From Parasegetibacter sp. NRK P23 (lineage in GTDB: Bacteria; Bacteroidota; Bacteroidia; Chitinophagales; Chitinophagaceae): DNA of 64,000 nt. Location: NCBI RefSeq assembly GCF_023721715.1, contig NZ_JAMDLG010000001.1:499889-563888 (forward strand), in the 5' to 3' direction. This document shows, one piece after another, positions 17,981 through 27,266 of this stretch. The notes below the pieces were generated by a model, which saw only the letters and a program-made list of their open reading frames with translations, did no database searches and had not been told where the DNA came from. The first letter of the stretch is position 1; the number at the start of each line of letters is the position of its first letter. Made by a program: the position numbers and the translations under genes.

Positions 17981-18013
17981 GAAAAAAAGGCAAGACCTTT
18001 AAAAGTCTTGCCT
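17981..18013 (-). terminator. Terminator of the ribosomal protein operon
   Basis: A 9-bp perfect stem (AGGCAAGAC / GTCTTGCCT) with an 8-base loop is followed on the minus strand by seven T residues. It ends the infA-to-rplQ transcript, 27 bases past rplQ. Confidence 0.9.
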
Positions 18014-18039
18014 CTATGAAGAAAATTAAAACATCGTTC

Positions 18040-18567
18040 TTATTCAGCTGCTTTATCTTCCGCAGGAGCGGCAGTTTCTTCAGCCGGTGTAGCTTCAGCG
18101 GCAGGAGCAGTGGTTTCTGCTTTCTTAGCGCTTCTGCTACGACGTGTTTTCTTCGCGGGCTCATCGGCTTTAGCGGTCGCTTTACCGTAAACCTCGTTGA
18201 AGTCAACCAGTTCGATCAGTGCCAGTTCAGCATTGTCACCCACCCTTTTACCGAGTTTCAGGATCCTGGTGTAACCACCGGGACGTGCAGCCACTTTAGG
18301 CGCCACCACTGTGAACAGTTCTTTCACGGCCTCTTTGTTTTGCAGGTAGCTGAAAACAACGCGGCTCTGGTGCATGATCTGCTCTTTGCTGGCGTTCTTG
18401 GTGGACTTGGTGATCAGGGGCTCCACATAAGTGCGCAGCGCCTTGGCTTTGGCCAAAGTGGTAACGATCTTTTTGTGGTTGATCAGTTCGATAGAAAGGT
18501 TGCTGAGCAACGCTTCGCGGTGGGCTTTCTTACGACCCAGGTTGTTGATTTTATCGCCGTGGCGCAT
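18040..18567 (-). CDS. rplQ: 50S ribosomal protein L17
   Basis: A 175-residue L17 with the conserved start [21 protein letters not shown] and [27 protein letters not shown]. The core is about 120 residues. The remaining C-terminal tail is rich in Ala, Glu, Pro and Lys ([18 protein letters not shown]), an extension common in Bacteroidota L17. It is the last gene of the operon. Confidence 0.97.
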   Translation of the reverse strand: MRHGDKINNLGRKKAHREALLSNLSIELINHKKIVTTLAKAKALRTYVEPLITKSTKNASKEQIMHQSRVVFSYLQNKEAVKELFTVVAPKVAARPGGYTRILKLGKRVGDNAELALIELVDFNEVYGKATAKADEPAKKTRRSRSAKKAETTAPAAEATPAEETAAPAEDKAAE

Positions 18568-18632
18568 GACATTTGAGTTTAATTCCGCCGCACCGTGTCA
18601 AGGAGTTGCAGCGTACTGATTATAAAAAGAAA

Positions 18633-19628
18633 TTATTCGTCGTCCAGTTTCAGCTTGCTGAGGTCCATACCGAAGTGGAGTCCACGTTCGCCAAGTACCT
18701 GTTCGATTTCGCTGAGGGATTTTTGACCGAAGTTGCGGAACTTCATCAGGTCTTCCTGCTCGTACTGTACGAGTTCGCTAAGGGAGTTGATCTTCGCAGC
18801 TTTCAGGCAATTGAAGGCACGTACGCTCAGGTCGAGGTCTTCCAGCGGCGTTTTCAGGATTTTACGCAGTTGCAGCGTTTGCTCATCAACCAGGTCTTCC
18901 TTCTTCTCTTCCTTGTTGTCGAAAGTGATATTCTCATCGGTGATGATCATCAGGTGCTGGATGAGGATGCGGGAAGCTTGTTTCACGGCTTCTTCGGGGT
19001 GGATGGTACCATCGGTGGTAACGTCCATCACCAGTTTTTCGAAGTCGGTGCGTTGTTCAACCCGGGTATTTTCGATCGCGTACTTCACGTTTTTGATGGG
19101 CGTGAAGATAGAGTCGATGGGAACATATCCGAATGGAGCGTCTTTCACTTTATTGTCTTCAGCGGGAACATAACCGCGGCCTTTACCGATGGTCAGTTCG
19201 ATATCGATTTTAGCTGAAGGATCCATAGTGCATATCAGCAGCTCGGGGTTCATCACCTGAAAGCTCTGGGTACCTTCGCCAATCATGGCGGCGGTGAATT
19301 CAGATTTTCCTTTGATGGTGAGCATGATCTTTTCCGAAGCAACTTCGCCGTCGATGGTTTTCTTGAAGCGAACCTGTTTCAGGTTCAGGATGATCTCGGT
19401 CACATCTTCAGTTACGCCTTTGATCGTGGCAAACTCATGTTCAGCCCCTTCAATCCTGATACCTACAATGGCATAACCCTCCAAAGAACTCAGCAATACC
19501 CTGCGCAGGGCGTTTCCGATGGTAACACCATATCCGGGTTCCAGCGGACGGAATTCAAATTGTGCTTCAAAATCAGTTGCTTTTTGAAGAACGATTTTGT
19601 CGGGTTTCTGGAAATTTAAAATGGCCAT
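18633..19628 (-). CDS. rpoA: DNA-directed RNA polymerase subunit alpha
   Basis: A 331-residue alpha subunit. The N-terminal dimerisation domain has FEFRPLEPGYGVTIGNALRRVLLSSLEGYAI, and the C-terminal domain ends LDLSVRAFNCLKAAKINSLSELV with the helix-hairpin-helix DNA/activator-binding fold. Length and gene order (rpsD-rpoA-rplQ) are standard. Confidence 0.98.
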   Translation of the reverse strand: MAILNFQKPDKIVLQKATDFEAQFEFRPLEPGYGVTIGNALRRVLLSSLEGYAIVGIRIEGAEHEFATIKGVTEDVTEIILNLKQVRFKKTIDGEVASEKIMLTIKGKSEFTAAMIGEGTQSFQVMNPELLICTMDPSAKIDIELTIGKGRGYVPAEDNKVKDAPFGYVPIDSIFTPIKNVKYAIENTRVEQRTDFEKLVMDVTTDGTIHPEEAVKQASRILIQHLMIITDENITFDNKEEKKEDLVDEQTLQLRKILKTPLEDLDLSVRAFNCLKAAKINSLSELVQYEQEDLMKFRNFGQKSLSEIEQVLGERGLHFGMDLSKLKLDDE

Positions 19629-19699
19629 ATTTAAAATTTCGGTTTTACTTTCTTACACAAACGGAAATCCCGGAACTGAATTCCGGGATCCGTTATGGA

Positions 19700-20305
19700 T
19701 TATTTAGAGTACAATTCTACGATCAGTTGTTCCTTGATGTTCTCAGGAACGCTCTCTCTTTCGGGATATGCCACGAAAGTTCCCTGCATTTCAGTCTCGT
19801 TCCAGTCGATCCAACTGAACTTCTGGTTCTTACCGCGGATCACGCTGGTTACAGCGGTATTGGCGGCAGATTTTTCTTTCAGTCCGATGATATCACCTGG
19901 CTTCAGTTGATAAGAAGGAACGTTTACCACGTCACCGTTTACGGTAATGTGTTTGTGCGACACCAGCTGACGGGCAGCGGGGCGGGAAGGAGCGATACCG
20001 AGGCGGAACACGGTATTGTCGAGACGTGCTTCGAGCAGTTTGATCAGGTTTTCACCTGTAACACCTTTCCTACGGGCAGCTTCTTCAAAAGTTCTGCGGA
20101 ATTGTTTTTCCAGTACACCGTAAGTGTATTTGGCTTTTTGCTTTTCACGGAGCTGAAGGGCGTATTCACCCAAGCTCTTTCTCTTACGGGCAGCACCGTG
20201 CTGACCGGGAGGGTTGCTGTTTTTGTTCAGCCATTTGCCATTGCCCAGGATGGGCTCACCAAAGATTCTGGAGATTTTGGTCTTGGGACCAGTGTAACGT
20301 GCCAT
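19700..20305 (-). CDS. rpsD: 30S ribosomal protein S4
   Basis: A 201-residue S4: [19 protein letters not shown], the S4 RNA-binding domain [27 protein letters not shown], and the C-terminal [23 protein letters not shown]4 is a primary 16S rRNA binder and often a translational repressor of its own operon. The 173-base gap before it, holding a repeat, is unusual within this operon. Confidence 0.98.
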   Translation of the reverse strand: MARYTGPKTKISRIFGEPILGNGKWLNKNSNPPGQHGAARKRKSLGEYALQLREKQKAKYTYGVLEKQFRRTFEEAARRKGVTGENLIKLLEARLDNTVFRLGIAPSRPAARQLVSHKHITVNGDVVNVPSYQLKPGDIIGLKEKSAANTAVTSVIRGKNQKFSWIDWNETEMQGTFVAYPERESVPENIKEQLIVELYSK

Positions 20306-20388
20306 AATGTTTAATGCTTTCGATTTTTTTATGAATCAGGTACGTGATCAGTGAAAAATCGTAAAAAATAAATCACGTGCCTAAAATG

Positions 20389-20475
20389 AAAATTTTGAAT
20401 TCTGAATTTTGGATGCTGAATGAAGGGTAGTCCAACGGTTCAACATCCAAAATTTAAAATCCAAAATTCAAAATA
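20389..20475. repeat. AT-rich inverted repeat within the ribosomal operon
   Basis: Between rpsK and rpsD, a left arm with AATTTTGAATTCTGAATTTT and GGATGCTGAA faces a right arm with TTCAACATCC, AAAATTTAAAATCC and AAAATTCAAAAT. The arms are imperfect reverse complements of about 30 bases around a 20-base loop. It is the same sequence family as the element before the methyltransferase at 3.6-3.7 kb. Confidence 0.65.
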
Positions 20476-20478
20476 TAG

Positions 20479-20892
20479 TTAAACCCTTCTCTTTTTGGGA
20501 GGACGGCAGCCGTTGTGCGGCAGCGGGGTTACGTCTTTGATCATAGTTACTTCAATACCGGAGTTGGCGAGTGCGCGGATAGCGCCTTCACGACCTGAAC
20601 CGGGACCTTTCACGTACACGTCGCATCTTTTCATGCCTGCTTCCAGTGCTACTTTAGCGGCGTCCTGTGCAGCCATCTGAGCGGCGTAAGGTGTATTTTT
20701 CTTGGATCCGCGGAAGCCCATTTTACCGGCGCTTGACCAGGAGATCACCTGCCCTGTTTTGTTGGTAAGGCTGATGATGATGTTATTGAAGCTGGCGGAG
20801 ATATGTGCATCACCGTAAGCATCCACCTTTACAATTCTTTTCTTCGTTGAGGCTTTGGCTGCGTTGCCTTTGCCACCTTGTGCTTTTGCCAT
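20479..20892 (-). CDS. rpsK: 30S ribosomal protein S11
   Basis: A 137-residue S11 with [44 protein letters not shown] and the C-terminal [18 protein letters not shown]. The ATG at [10 protein letters not shown] was preferred to a TTG ten codons upstream, because the downstream start gives the usual family length. Confidence 0.98.
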   Translation of the reverse strand: MAKAQGGKGNAAKASTKKRIVKVDAYGDAHISASFNNIIISLTNKTGQVISWSSAGKMGFRGSKKNTPYAAQMAAQDAAKVALEAGMKRCDVYVKGPGSGREGAIRALANSGIEVTMIKDVTPLPHNGCRPPKKRRV

Positions 20893-20992
20893 AGTTGTTT
20901 TAAACGAGGTATTCTTTAACAATAAAGTTCAGCTTATCCCTCCCCGCAGAAGAATACGGATCCGGGAATCAGCGCATCACGCCGCGGCGCGA

Positions 20993-21373
20993 TTACTTCT
21001 TAGGAGCCTTCTTCTTACCTGCAACGGTTTTACGTTTACCTTTGCGGGTACGGCTGTTGGTTTTGGTACGCTGACCACGAACAGGGAGACCTTTTCTGTG
21101 GCGCAGACCGCGGTAGCATGCGATGTCAAGCAAACGCTTGATGTTCATCTGCACTTCACTGCGAAGCTGGCCTTCCACCTTGAACTCACCATTGATGATA
21201 TTACGGATGGCAGCCTGTTCTTCATCGTTCCACTCATTTACTTTCTTGTCGAAGCTGATACCAGCTTTGTTGAGAATGTACTGAGCAGTAGAACGGCCTA
21301 TTCCGTAGATATAGGTAAGCCCAATCTCGCCCCTTTTGTTCTTCGGTAAGTCGATACCTGAAATACGAGCCAT
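20993..21373 (-). CDS. rpsM: 30S ribosomal protein S13
   Basis: A 126-residue S13: [30 protein letters not shown], and the C-terminal basic segment [30 protein letters not shown]. Gene order after rpmJ and before rpsK is standard. Confidence 0.98.
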   Translation of the reverse strand: MARISGIDLPKNKRGEIGLTYIYGIGRSTAQYILNKAGISFDKKVNEWNDEEQAAIRNIINGEFKVEGQLRSEVQMNIKRLLDIACYRGLRHRKGLPVRGQRTKTNSRTRKGKRKTVAGKKKAPKK

Positions 21374-21412
21374 GTTGCTATTTTGATTTTTAAATGTTAA
21401 CTGCGCTTGCGC

Positions 21413-21529
21413 TTATCCCTGGCGTTGCTTATAACGGGGATTCTTTTTGTTGATCACGTACAGCCTACCTTTTCTCTTCACGATCTTGCAATCTGTACTT
21501 CTTTTCTTGATAGAAGCTCTGACTTTCAT
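21413..21529 (-). CDS. rpmJ: 50S ribosomal protein L36
   Basis: A 38-residue gene between infA and rpsM. It encodes [20 protein letters not shown], continuing [18 protein letters not shown]. This is the short zinc-ribbon L36. Only one cysteine (C14) is visible where zinc-binding L36 has a C-x2-C...C-x4-H pattern, so this is a zinc-independent (C-minus) form. Confidence 0.93.
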   Translation of the reverse strand: MKVRASIKKRSTDCKIVKRKGRLYVINKKNPRYKQRQG

Positions 21530-21559
21530 GATGAATGTTTATAATTATTTATGTTCCAA

Positions 21560-21778
21560 TTACTTATACCTGAAAATGATCCTTCCCCTGCTCAAATCAT
21601 AAGGGCTCATCTCCACACCCACCTTATCGCCCGGAAGAATTCTGATATAGTGCATCCGCATTTTCCCGGAGATGGTGGCCAGTATCTCATGACCATTTTC
21701 CAATTTCACCTTGAACATTGCGTTCGACAATGCTTCTAATATTATCCCGTCTTGCTTTATAAGTGCTTGTTTCGCCAT
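21560..21778 (-). CDS. infA: Translation initiation factor IF-1
   Basis: A 72-residue S1/OB-fold protein: [51 protein letters not shown], ending [10 protein letters not shown]. It is the first gene of the rpmJ-rpsM-rpsK-rpsD-rpoA-rplQ run. The usual secY and map genes are not upstream. A small unknown gene and hmgA are found there instead. Confidence 0.97.
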   Translation of the reverse strand: MAKQALIKQDGIILEALSNAMFKVKLENGHEILATISGKMRMHYIRILPGDKVGVEMSPYDLSRGRIIFRYK

Positions 21779-21794
21779 ACAGATTTTGGGAGCG

Positions 21795-21802
21795 CAAAGA
21801 TA
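21795..21802 (-). promoter_or_regulatory. infA operon promoter -7 box
   Basis: On the minus strand TATCTTTG fits TAnnTTTG and lies 16 bases upstream of the infA ATG. It suggests that the ribosomal genes have their own promoter here rather than reading through from upstream genes. Confidence 0.65.
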
Positions 21803-21902
21803 GCATTATTACCCCGAATCTGAAAAAATATAATAATTTTTTTTCAGAGCCTGTGGATAACACCTGCTTTTTCGCTGCTCAGGGCGCAAATCTACATCAA
21901 AA

Positions 21903-22301
21903 TCAATTGGGATGCAACTCAACTTTGGTCATGGCCAGGTAGTAGTTCTGGAGCTCATGCACGTAAATTGAGCGGTTGATGTGCCGCCTGTCTTCCCGGT
22001 ACCAGATGTCCATTCCCATAAAACTGCCTGCCTGCGGTATCCAGAGGCGGAACGGACCTTTCAGGTATTTCACCGAACCATCGGTCTGAAACTGAGCCTC
22101 AAACCCCAGAGTCAGCAGTTGTTCGTGATTCAGCGGAATGGGATGTACATCTTCCGCAGGGTACCAGAATTCCTGCACATCCGTTTTTACCTGTACCAGT
22201 TTATCATCCTTCTGTACCCCGGTTACCTCTCCTCTCCATTCTCTTCCTTCAAAACTGGCAATTACATAATCTCCTGCTTTTAAGTCGTGAACGTTGATCA
22301 T
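21903..22301 (-). CDS. Small conserved protein of unknown function
   Basis: A 132-residue soluble protein beginning MINVHDLKAGDYVIASFEGREWRGEV. The first half (LKAGDYVIASF...GEVTGVQKDDKLVQVKTDVQEFWYPAEDVHPIPL) looks like an SH3-like or Tudor-like beta-barrel. The second half has LRGPFRLWIPQAG-like and RRHINRSIYVHELQNYYLAMT segments, the latter probably helical. I do not recognise a named family. It follows hmgA by 33 bases on the same strand and may share its transcript. Confidence 0.65.
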   Translation of the reverse strand: MINVHDLKAGDYVIASFEGREWRGEVTGVQKDDKLVQVKTDVQEFWYPAEDVHPIPLNHEQLLTLGFEAQFQTDGSVKYLKGPFRLWIPQAGSFMGMDIWYREDRRHINRSIYVHELQNYYLAMTKVELHPN

Positions 22302-22334
22302 ATGGCAAATTTTAATGGAATATACCATTTTTTT

Positions 22335-23492
22335 CTATTCCGCCCAACTCATTACATAGCCTTGATTTTCAATATCCAATGCGGCTTTTGTGAGTTGAAG
22401 CGGGTGAAAAGTATCGATCATTACGGCCAGTTCCTTTGTTTCTTTAGCTCCAATGCTTTTCTCCACGGCTCCGGGGTGTGGTCCGTGCGGAATTCCGGCG
22501 GGATGCAGGGTAATCATCCCCCTGGTCACATGTTTCCTGCTCATAAAATCGCCATCTACATAATAAAGCACCTCGTCGCTGTCTATATTACTATGGTTAT
22601 AAGGAGCCGGGATGGCATCCGGATGGTAATCATAAAGCCGGGGAACGAAAGAGCAGATCACAAAGTTGTGCGCCTCAAAGGTCTGATGTACGGGAGGTGG
22701 CTGGTGCACCCTTCCGGTGATGGGTTCAAAATCGTGGATGGAGAATGCAAATGGGTAGCAACAACCATCCCACCCCACCACATCAAAAGGATGCGTGCCG
22801 TAATGCAGTCCGTACATCATTCCTTTTTTCTTTGCCCGCACCAGGAAATCACCAACTTCATCGTGTGTGGCCAGGCGATGCGGAGGACGAATATCACGTT
22901 CGCAGAAAGGTGAATGCTCCAGCAATTGCCCGAACTTGCTCATATACCTTTTAGGATACCGTACCGGACTGAACGATTCCACGATCAGTAAACGGTTCTC
23001 TTCGGAGGCAAAGTGCAACTGATAAATGGTGCCCCGCGGGATCACCAGGTAATCGCCATAACCGAAGTCGATTTCACCGTACATGGTTTTCAATACGCCT
23101 TTGCCTTCGTGCACGAAAATCACTTCATCCGCATCGGCATTCTTATAGAAATAGGTCTCCATACTTTTCCTGGGTGCAGCCAGTACAATATGGCAATCAT
23201 TGTTGACGAGCACGGGTATTCTGCTTTCCAGGAAATCATCGGCCGGTGGCACCTTAAATCCCTCAAAACTACGGTGGCTCAGCATTTTCTCCTCTGCAAT
23301 TTCAGGCGCCACGCTGTATTGCGGTTCTGTACGCACGATCTGCGTGGGCGGATGGCAATGGTACAATAAAGAATAATCGTTAGAGAAGCCCTCCGTAGAG
23401 AAGAGTTGTTCTGAATATAATTGTCCGTTTGGTTTACGGAATTGTGTATGGCGTTTATGTGGGATGGTTCCCATTTTATGATAATGCGGCAT
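22335..23492 (-). CDS. hmgA: Homogentisate 1,2-dioxygenase
   Basis: A 385-residue cupin-fold iron dioxygenase that opens homogentisate to maleylacetoacetate in tyrosine and phenylalanine breakdown. Recognisable parts are MPHYHKMGTIPHKRHTQF, HEGKGVLKTMYGEIDFGYGDYLVIPRGTIYQL, HPFDVVGWDG and the metal-ligand region NIDSDEVLYYVDGDF...HPAGIPHGPHPG. The start at MPHYHK was chosen over an upstream hydrophobic extension. Bacteroidota members are shorter than the 430-450 residues of the human-type enzyme. Maleylacetoacetate isomerase and fumarylacetoacetase are not in the window. Confidence 0.9.
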   Translation of the reverse strand: MPHYHKMGTIPHKRHTQFRKPNGQLYSEQLFSTEGFSNDYSLLYHCHPPTQIVRTEPQYSVAPEIAEEKMLSHRSFEGFKVPPADDFLESRIPVLVNNDCHIVLAAPRKSMETYFYKNADADEVIFVHEGKGVLKTMYGEIDFGYGDYLVIPRGTIYQLHFASEENRLLIVESFSPVRYPKRYMSKFGQLLEHSPFCERDIRPPHRLATHDEVGDFLVRAKKKGMMYGLHYGTHPFDVVGWDGCCYPFAFSIHDFEPITGRVHQPPPVHQTFEAHNFVICSFVPRLYDYHPDAIPAPYNHSNIDSDEVLYYVDGDFMSRKHVTRGMITLHPAGIPHGPHPGAVEKSIGAKETKELAVMIDTFHPLQLTKAALDIENQGYVMSWAE

Positions 23493-24075
23493 GATTAGAA
23501 GTTTTACCTGTAAGGAAAATAATGAAAGAAGCAGCATGAAGATGACTACCGCGAGATAGCTTCCAGCGACACGAGCAGGAAGTAGTACTTCCAGACCCGT
23601 TTATCGATCCAATAGGTAAAATTGCGGTGAAGTGGCATGGCATTTTTCGTTGGTGTGAAGATAGGGAAAAACACGGTACCCGGTGCCACCGCTATAGCGG
23701 TGGCACCGGGTACCGTGTTTTTCTGAGGGGGTATTCCGTTAAAAATACACCTCTTCTTATTGGCTCATTCCTGTATTCGCATGTCGTGGACCGAAAATGT
23801 ATACACATCCATTCAAAGAATTCTCCCGAAAATCACTCATGCTGCCTGTATTGTATCACCTGATAACGCCGCAGAAAATCACCTGGCGACAGCGCGGAAA
23901 ACAACGTCGGTGGCACCGGTTTCCTCCCAACCGCCTTTTCTTACCCAAAATACCTTTTGTTCCATCCATTTTCGTCCCCGTACAAACACCCACCATCTCC
24001 ATTCGCAAATCACGCACGCACCCCATGTTTTTCCCAACATTCAAATCATGTACATTGCAACCCTAAAATTCACAG
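23493..24075. other. Long divergent intergenic region
   Basis: These 583 bases separate hmgA (minus) from the YfcE-like gene (plus). Small open frames exist but have no gene-like composition and overlap the YfcE start in another frame. The region contains a perfect 56-bp palindrome and, further right, a short partial copy of its core (CGGTGGCACCGG at about 23909). A likely YfcE promoter is TACATTGC about 20 bases before the TTG start. Confidence 0.6.
23667..23722. repeat. Perfect 56-bp palindrome
   Basis: Two 28-base arms without any loop: AAAAACACGGTACCCGGTGC then CACCGCTA, and the exact complement on the other side. The ends are A-run and T-run, so it is shaped like a bidirectional terminator, but both flanking genes point away from it. 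As RNA it would form a very stable hairpin. Confidence 0.9.
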
Positions 24076-24573
24076 TTGAAAAAAATAGGCATCATTTCCG
24101 ATACACACCACTGGCTGGATGAACAGGTCGGAAAATATTTCAGCGACCGCGATGAAATATGGCACGGAGGCGATTTCGGCAATATTGAAGTGGCGAAAGA
24201 ACTGGAAAAGATGGCGCCGCTGCGCGGCGTCTACGGCAATATAGACGGTTACGATATACGTAGTGTTTACCCCGAGTTAAATGTTTTTACCTGCGAAGGC
24301 GTGAAAGTAATGATGACCCATATCGCAGGACACCCACAACGTTATGCGCCGGGCATCAAAGAACTGCTGGCATTGCACCGCCCGCAACTGATGATATGCG
24401 GACACTCCCATATCCTTAAGATCATGTACGACCAGAAATTTCAATGCCTCCATGTAAATCCGGGAGCTGCCGGTAAGCAGGGCTGGCAAAAAGTACGCAC
24501 CATCGTGCGGTTAACCATCGATGGGAAAGAAATGAAAGATTGCCAGGTGATAGAACTCGGTAAAAGAGGATAA
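24076..24573 (+). CDS. YfcE/MJ0936-family metallophosphoesterase
   Basis: A 165-residue calcineurin-like phosphodiesterase of the YfcE type. The two-metal site is visible: D9 and H11 in IISDTHHW, HGGDFGN, GNID, then MTHIAGHP and CGHSHI. Such enzymes hydrolyse small phosphodiesters, with the natural substrate usually unknown. The start is TTG at MKKIGIISDTHH, the only one that gives the standard N-terminus. It is followed by a terminator shared with clpC. Confidence 0.9.
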   Translation: MKKIGIISDTHHWLDEQVGKYFSDRDEIWHGGDFGNIEVAKELEKMAPLRGVYGNIDGYDIRSVYPELNVFTCEGVKVMMTHIAGHPQRYAPGIKELLALHRPQLMICGHSHILKIMYDQKFQCLHVNPGAAGKQGWQKVRTIVRLTIDGKEMKDCQVIELGKRG

Positions 24574-24575
24574 AA

Positions 24576-24613
24576 AGACGGCCATGACCGGAAATTTCCC
24601 GCCATGGCCGTCT
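24576..24613. terminator. Bidirectional terminator between the YfcE-like gene and clpC
   Basis: An 11-bp perfect stem (AGACGGCCATG / CATGGCCGTCT) with a 16-base loop lies in the convergent gap. Runs of A on the left serve as the T-run for clpC on the minus strand. Confidence 0.85.
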
Positions 24614-24632
24614 ACACTTAACAAAGAAACAT

Positions 24633-27170
24633 TTATGCTTCGGAAGGTTCAGACTTCTTACTGGAAGACTGCTCTTTCAGTGTAAAAAATATCTTGCCTT
24701 CTTCCTTATTCAAATCTGCGATCAACACATCTCCCTGCTTGATCTTCATGGTCAGAATCTCCTCCGCGAGCGGATCTTCCAGGTGCTTCTGCAGCGACCT
24801 GTGCAGCGGACGCGCACCAAATTGCTGATCGTAGCCCTTCTCTGCGATGAAATCCTTCGCTTCTGGTGTAATTTCCAGTGAGAAGCCCAGGTTCTGCAGG
24901 CGTTTCAACACGCCTTTCATCAGGATATCGATGATCTCAAAGATATGCTCTTTGTTGAGCTGGTTGAAGATCATGATGTCGTCGATCCTGTTGAGGAACT
25001 CGGGAGAAAAGGTTCTCTTCAGTGCTTTTTCGATAACGGCCTTGTTGTTTTCTTCCTGGTTCTGTACACGGGAAGCGGTGGCGAATCCTACCCCATCTCC
25101 GAACTCTTTCAACTGGCGCACACCAATGTTGGAGGTCATGATGATGAGCGTATTCTTGAAATCCACTTTCCTTCCGAGGCCGTCTGTAAGCTGACCATCG
25201 TCCAGTACCTGGAGCAGGATATTATAAATGTCCGGGTGCGCTTTTTCAATTTCATCCAGCAGGATCACGGAGTATGGCTTGCGGCGCACTTTTTCGGTGA
25301 GCTGACCACCTTCTTCGTATCCCACATATCCCGGAGGCGCACCAATCAATCGGCTTACCGTGAACTTCTCCATGTATTCACTCATATCAATGCGGATGAG
25401 TGAATCTTCGGAATCGAACATGTGGCGTGCGAGGGCACGGGCCAGCTCGGTTTTACCTACACCCGTAGGGCCGAGAAATATAAAGGTGCCGATGGGCTTC
25501 TTGGGATCTTTCAAGCCTACCCTGTTCCTTTGAATAGCTTTTACCACTTTTGAAATGGCTTCGTCCTGGCCAACCACCATGCCTTTGAGGTCCTGCCCCA
25601 TCTTGCGGAGCTTCTCGCTCTCGGCTTCCACCATGCGTTTTACGGGGATGCCGGTCATCATGCTCACCACTTCGGCGATGGCTTCTTCATCAATGGGATA
25701 GCGTTTGTGTTTGCTTTCTTCTTCCCACTGGTGCTTGGCTTTTTCCAGCTCTTCGCCCAGACGCTTCTCCGTATCGCGCAGGGCGGCGGCTTCTTCAAAA
25801 CGCTGGCTTTTCACCACTTTATTTTTTTCCTGCTTAATGTCTTCGATCTGTTTTTCCAGTTCGAGGATATTTTGCGGAACGTTGATGTTTTTCAGGTGCA
25901 CGCGCGCGCCCACTTCATCCATCACATCGATGGCCTTATCAGGCAGGAGGCGGTCGGTCATGTAACGATCACTCAGTTTCACGCAGGCATCAATCGCGTC
26001 ATCCGAATAACTTACGTTGTGGTAGTCTTCGTATTTGGATTTGATGTTGTTGAGAATCTGAATGGTTTCATCAATAGATGGCGGATCTACCATTACTTTC
26101 TGAAACCGGCGGTCGAGTGCGCCATCCTTCTCAATATACATGCGGTATTCATCCAGCGTGGAGGCGCCAATGCATTGCAGTTCTCCCCTCGCCAGTGCAG
26201 GCTTGAAGATGTTGGAGGCATCAAGTGAACCACTCGCGCCACCTGCGCCAACAATGGTGTGTATTTCATCGATGAACAGGATCACGTCGCGGTTCTTTTC
26301 CAGTTCGTTCATGATCGCTTTCATGCGTTCCTCGAACTGTCCGCGGTACTTGGTTCCCGCCACCAGCGCGGCAAGATCAAGGGATATCACTCTTTTATCG
26401 AAGAGTACGCGGGATACTTTTCTTTGTACGATACGAAGCGCGAGGCCTTCTACGATGGCGGTTTTACCCACACCGGGTTCACCGATCAGGATAGGGTTGT
26501 TCTTTTTTCTCCTGGAGAGAATCTGCGAAACCCTTTCTATTTCTTCTTCCCTTCCAACAATGGGATCGAGGGACCCCATTTCGGCCATCCGGGTAATATC
26601 GCGGCCAAAATTGTCCAGAACCGGGGTTTTGCTTTTGGCGCTGCCGGATTGTTTTGCTCTTTGTTGTGCATATTTTTTTTCTTCGTCGAAATCATCTTCG
26701 TTCTCGTCGGCATATTCGGAGCGGGGCTCATTGGAGCGCACTACGCCGAGTTCATTTCTGAAAAGATCGTAGTCCACATCGAACTGATTCAAGATTTGTG
26801 TGGCGATGTTCTCTTTGTTTTTAAGAATGGAAAGCATGAGGTGTTCCGTTTCCACAGTAGCGCTCTTCAGCGCTTTGGCTTCAAGCACCGTAACACGGAT
26901 CACCTTCTCGGCCTGCTTGGTGAGCGGCAGACTGTTGATGTTGGCGATATTTTTACCCGTTTTATCTTTTACGGCCATTTCCACTTCCTTCCTGAGTTCA
27001 TACAGGTCCACGTTGAAGTTCTTGAGTATTTTGATGGCGGTATTTTCACCTTCTCTTATCAATCCTAATAAAAGATGTTCCGTACCGATAAAATCATTCC
27101 CCAAACGCAACGCTTCTTCCCTGCTGAACGAAATAATCTCCTTAACCTGGGATGAAAAATTGTTGTCCAT
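24633..27170 (-). CDS. clpC: ATP-dependent Clp protease ATP-binding subunit ClpC
   Basis: An 845-residue class I Clp/Hsp100 unfoldase. In order: the double Clp_N domain (MDNNFSSQVKEIISFSREEALRLGNDFIGTEHLLLGL...), AAA+ module 1 with Walker A GEPGVGKT and Walker B LFIDEIH, a UVR-type coiled middle segment (KSQRFEEAAALRDTEKRLGEEL) that is the hallmark of ClpC against ClpA/ClpB, AAA+ module 2 with GPTGVGKTELA and LLDEIEKAHPD, and the D2-small domain. The segment GVGFATAS matches the ClpP-binding loop area. It acts in the cytosol with ClpP. The STAS gene is divergent. Confidence 0.96.
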   Translation of the reverse strand: MDNNFSSQVKEIISFSREEALRLGNDFIGTEHLLLGLIREGENTAIKILKNFNVDLYELRKEVEMAVKDKTGKNIANINSLPLTKQAEKVIRVTVLEAKALKSATVETEHLMLSILKNKENIATQILNQFDVDYDLFRNELGVVRSNEPRSEYADENEDDFDEEKKYAQQRAKQSGSAKSKTPVLDNFGRDITRMAEMGSLDPIVGREEEIERVSQILSRRKKNNPILIGEPGVGKTAIVEGLALRIVQRKVSRVLFDKRVISLDLAALVAGTKYRGQFEERMKAIMNELEKNRDVILFIDEIHTIVGAGGASGSLDASNIFKPALARGELQCIGASTLDEYRMYIEKDGALDRRFQKVMVDPPSIDETIQILNNIKSKYEDYHNVSYSDDAIDACVKLSDRYMTDRLLPDKAIDVMDEVGARVHLKNINVPQNILELEKQIEDIKQEKNKVVKSQRFEEAAALRDTEKRLGEELEKAKHQWEEESKHKRYPIDEEAIAEVVSMMTGIPVKRMVEAESEKLRKMGQDLKGMVVGQDEAISKVVKAIQRNRVGLKDPKKPIGTFIFLGPTGVGKTELARALARHMFDSEDSLIRIDMSEYMEKFTVSRLIGAPPGYVGYEEGGQLTEKVRRKPYSVILLDEIEKAHPDIYNILLQVLDDGQLTDGLGRKVDFKNTLIIMTSNIGVRQLKEFGDGVGFATASRVQNQEENNKAVIEKALKRTFSPEFLNRIDDIMIFNQLNKEHIFEIIDILMKGVLKRLQNLGFSLEITPEAKDFIAEKGYDQQFGARPLHRSLQKHLEDPLAEEILTMKIKQGDVLIADLNKEEGKIFFTLKEQSSSKKSEPSEA

Positions 27171-27266
27171 TTTCGTTGAATTACGGTGTGTTACAATAAT
27201 AACAAATATTTTTGGATTCTGTTGTGCTGCATTGCTGCGGCATTTGCACCTAAAATATTGCTGTAT

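Noticed and set aside
23760-24122. Possible small gene before the YfcE-like gene
   Set aside because: It overlaps the well-supported YfcE start in another frame, has a biased composition (His, Thr, Pro) and no known domain.
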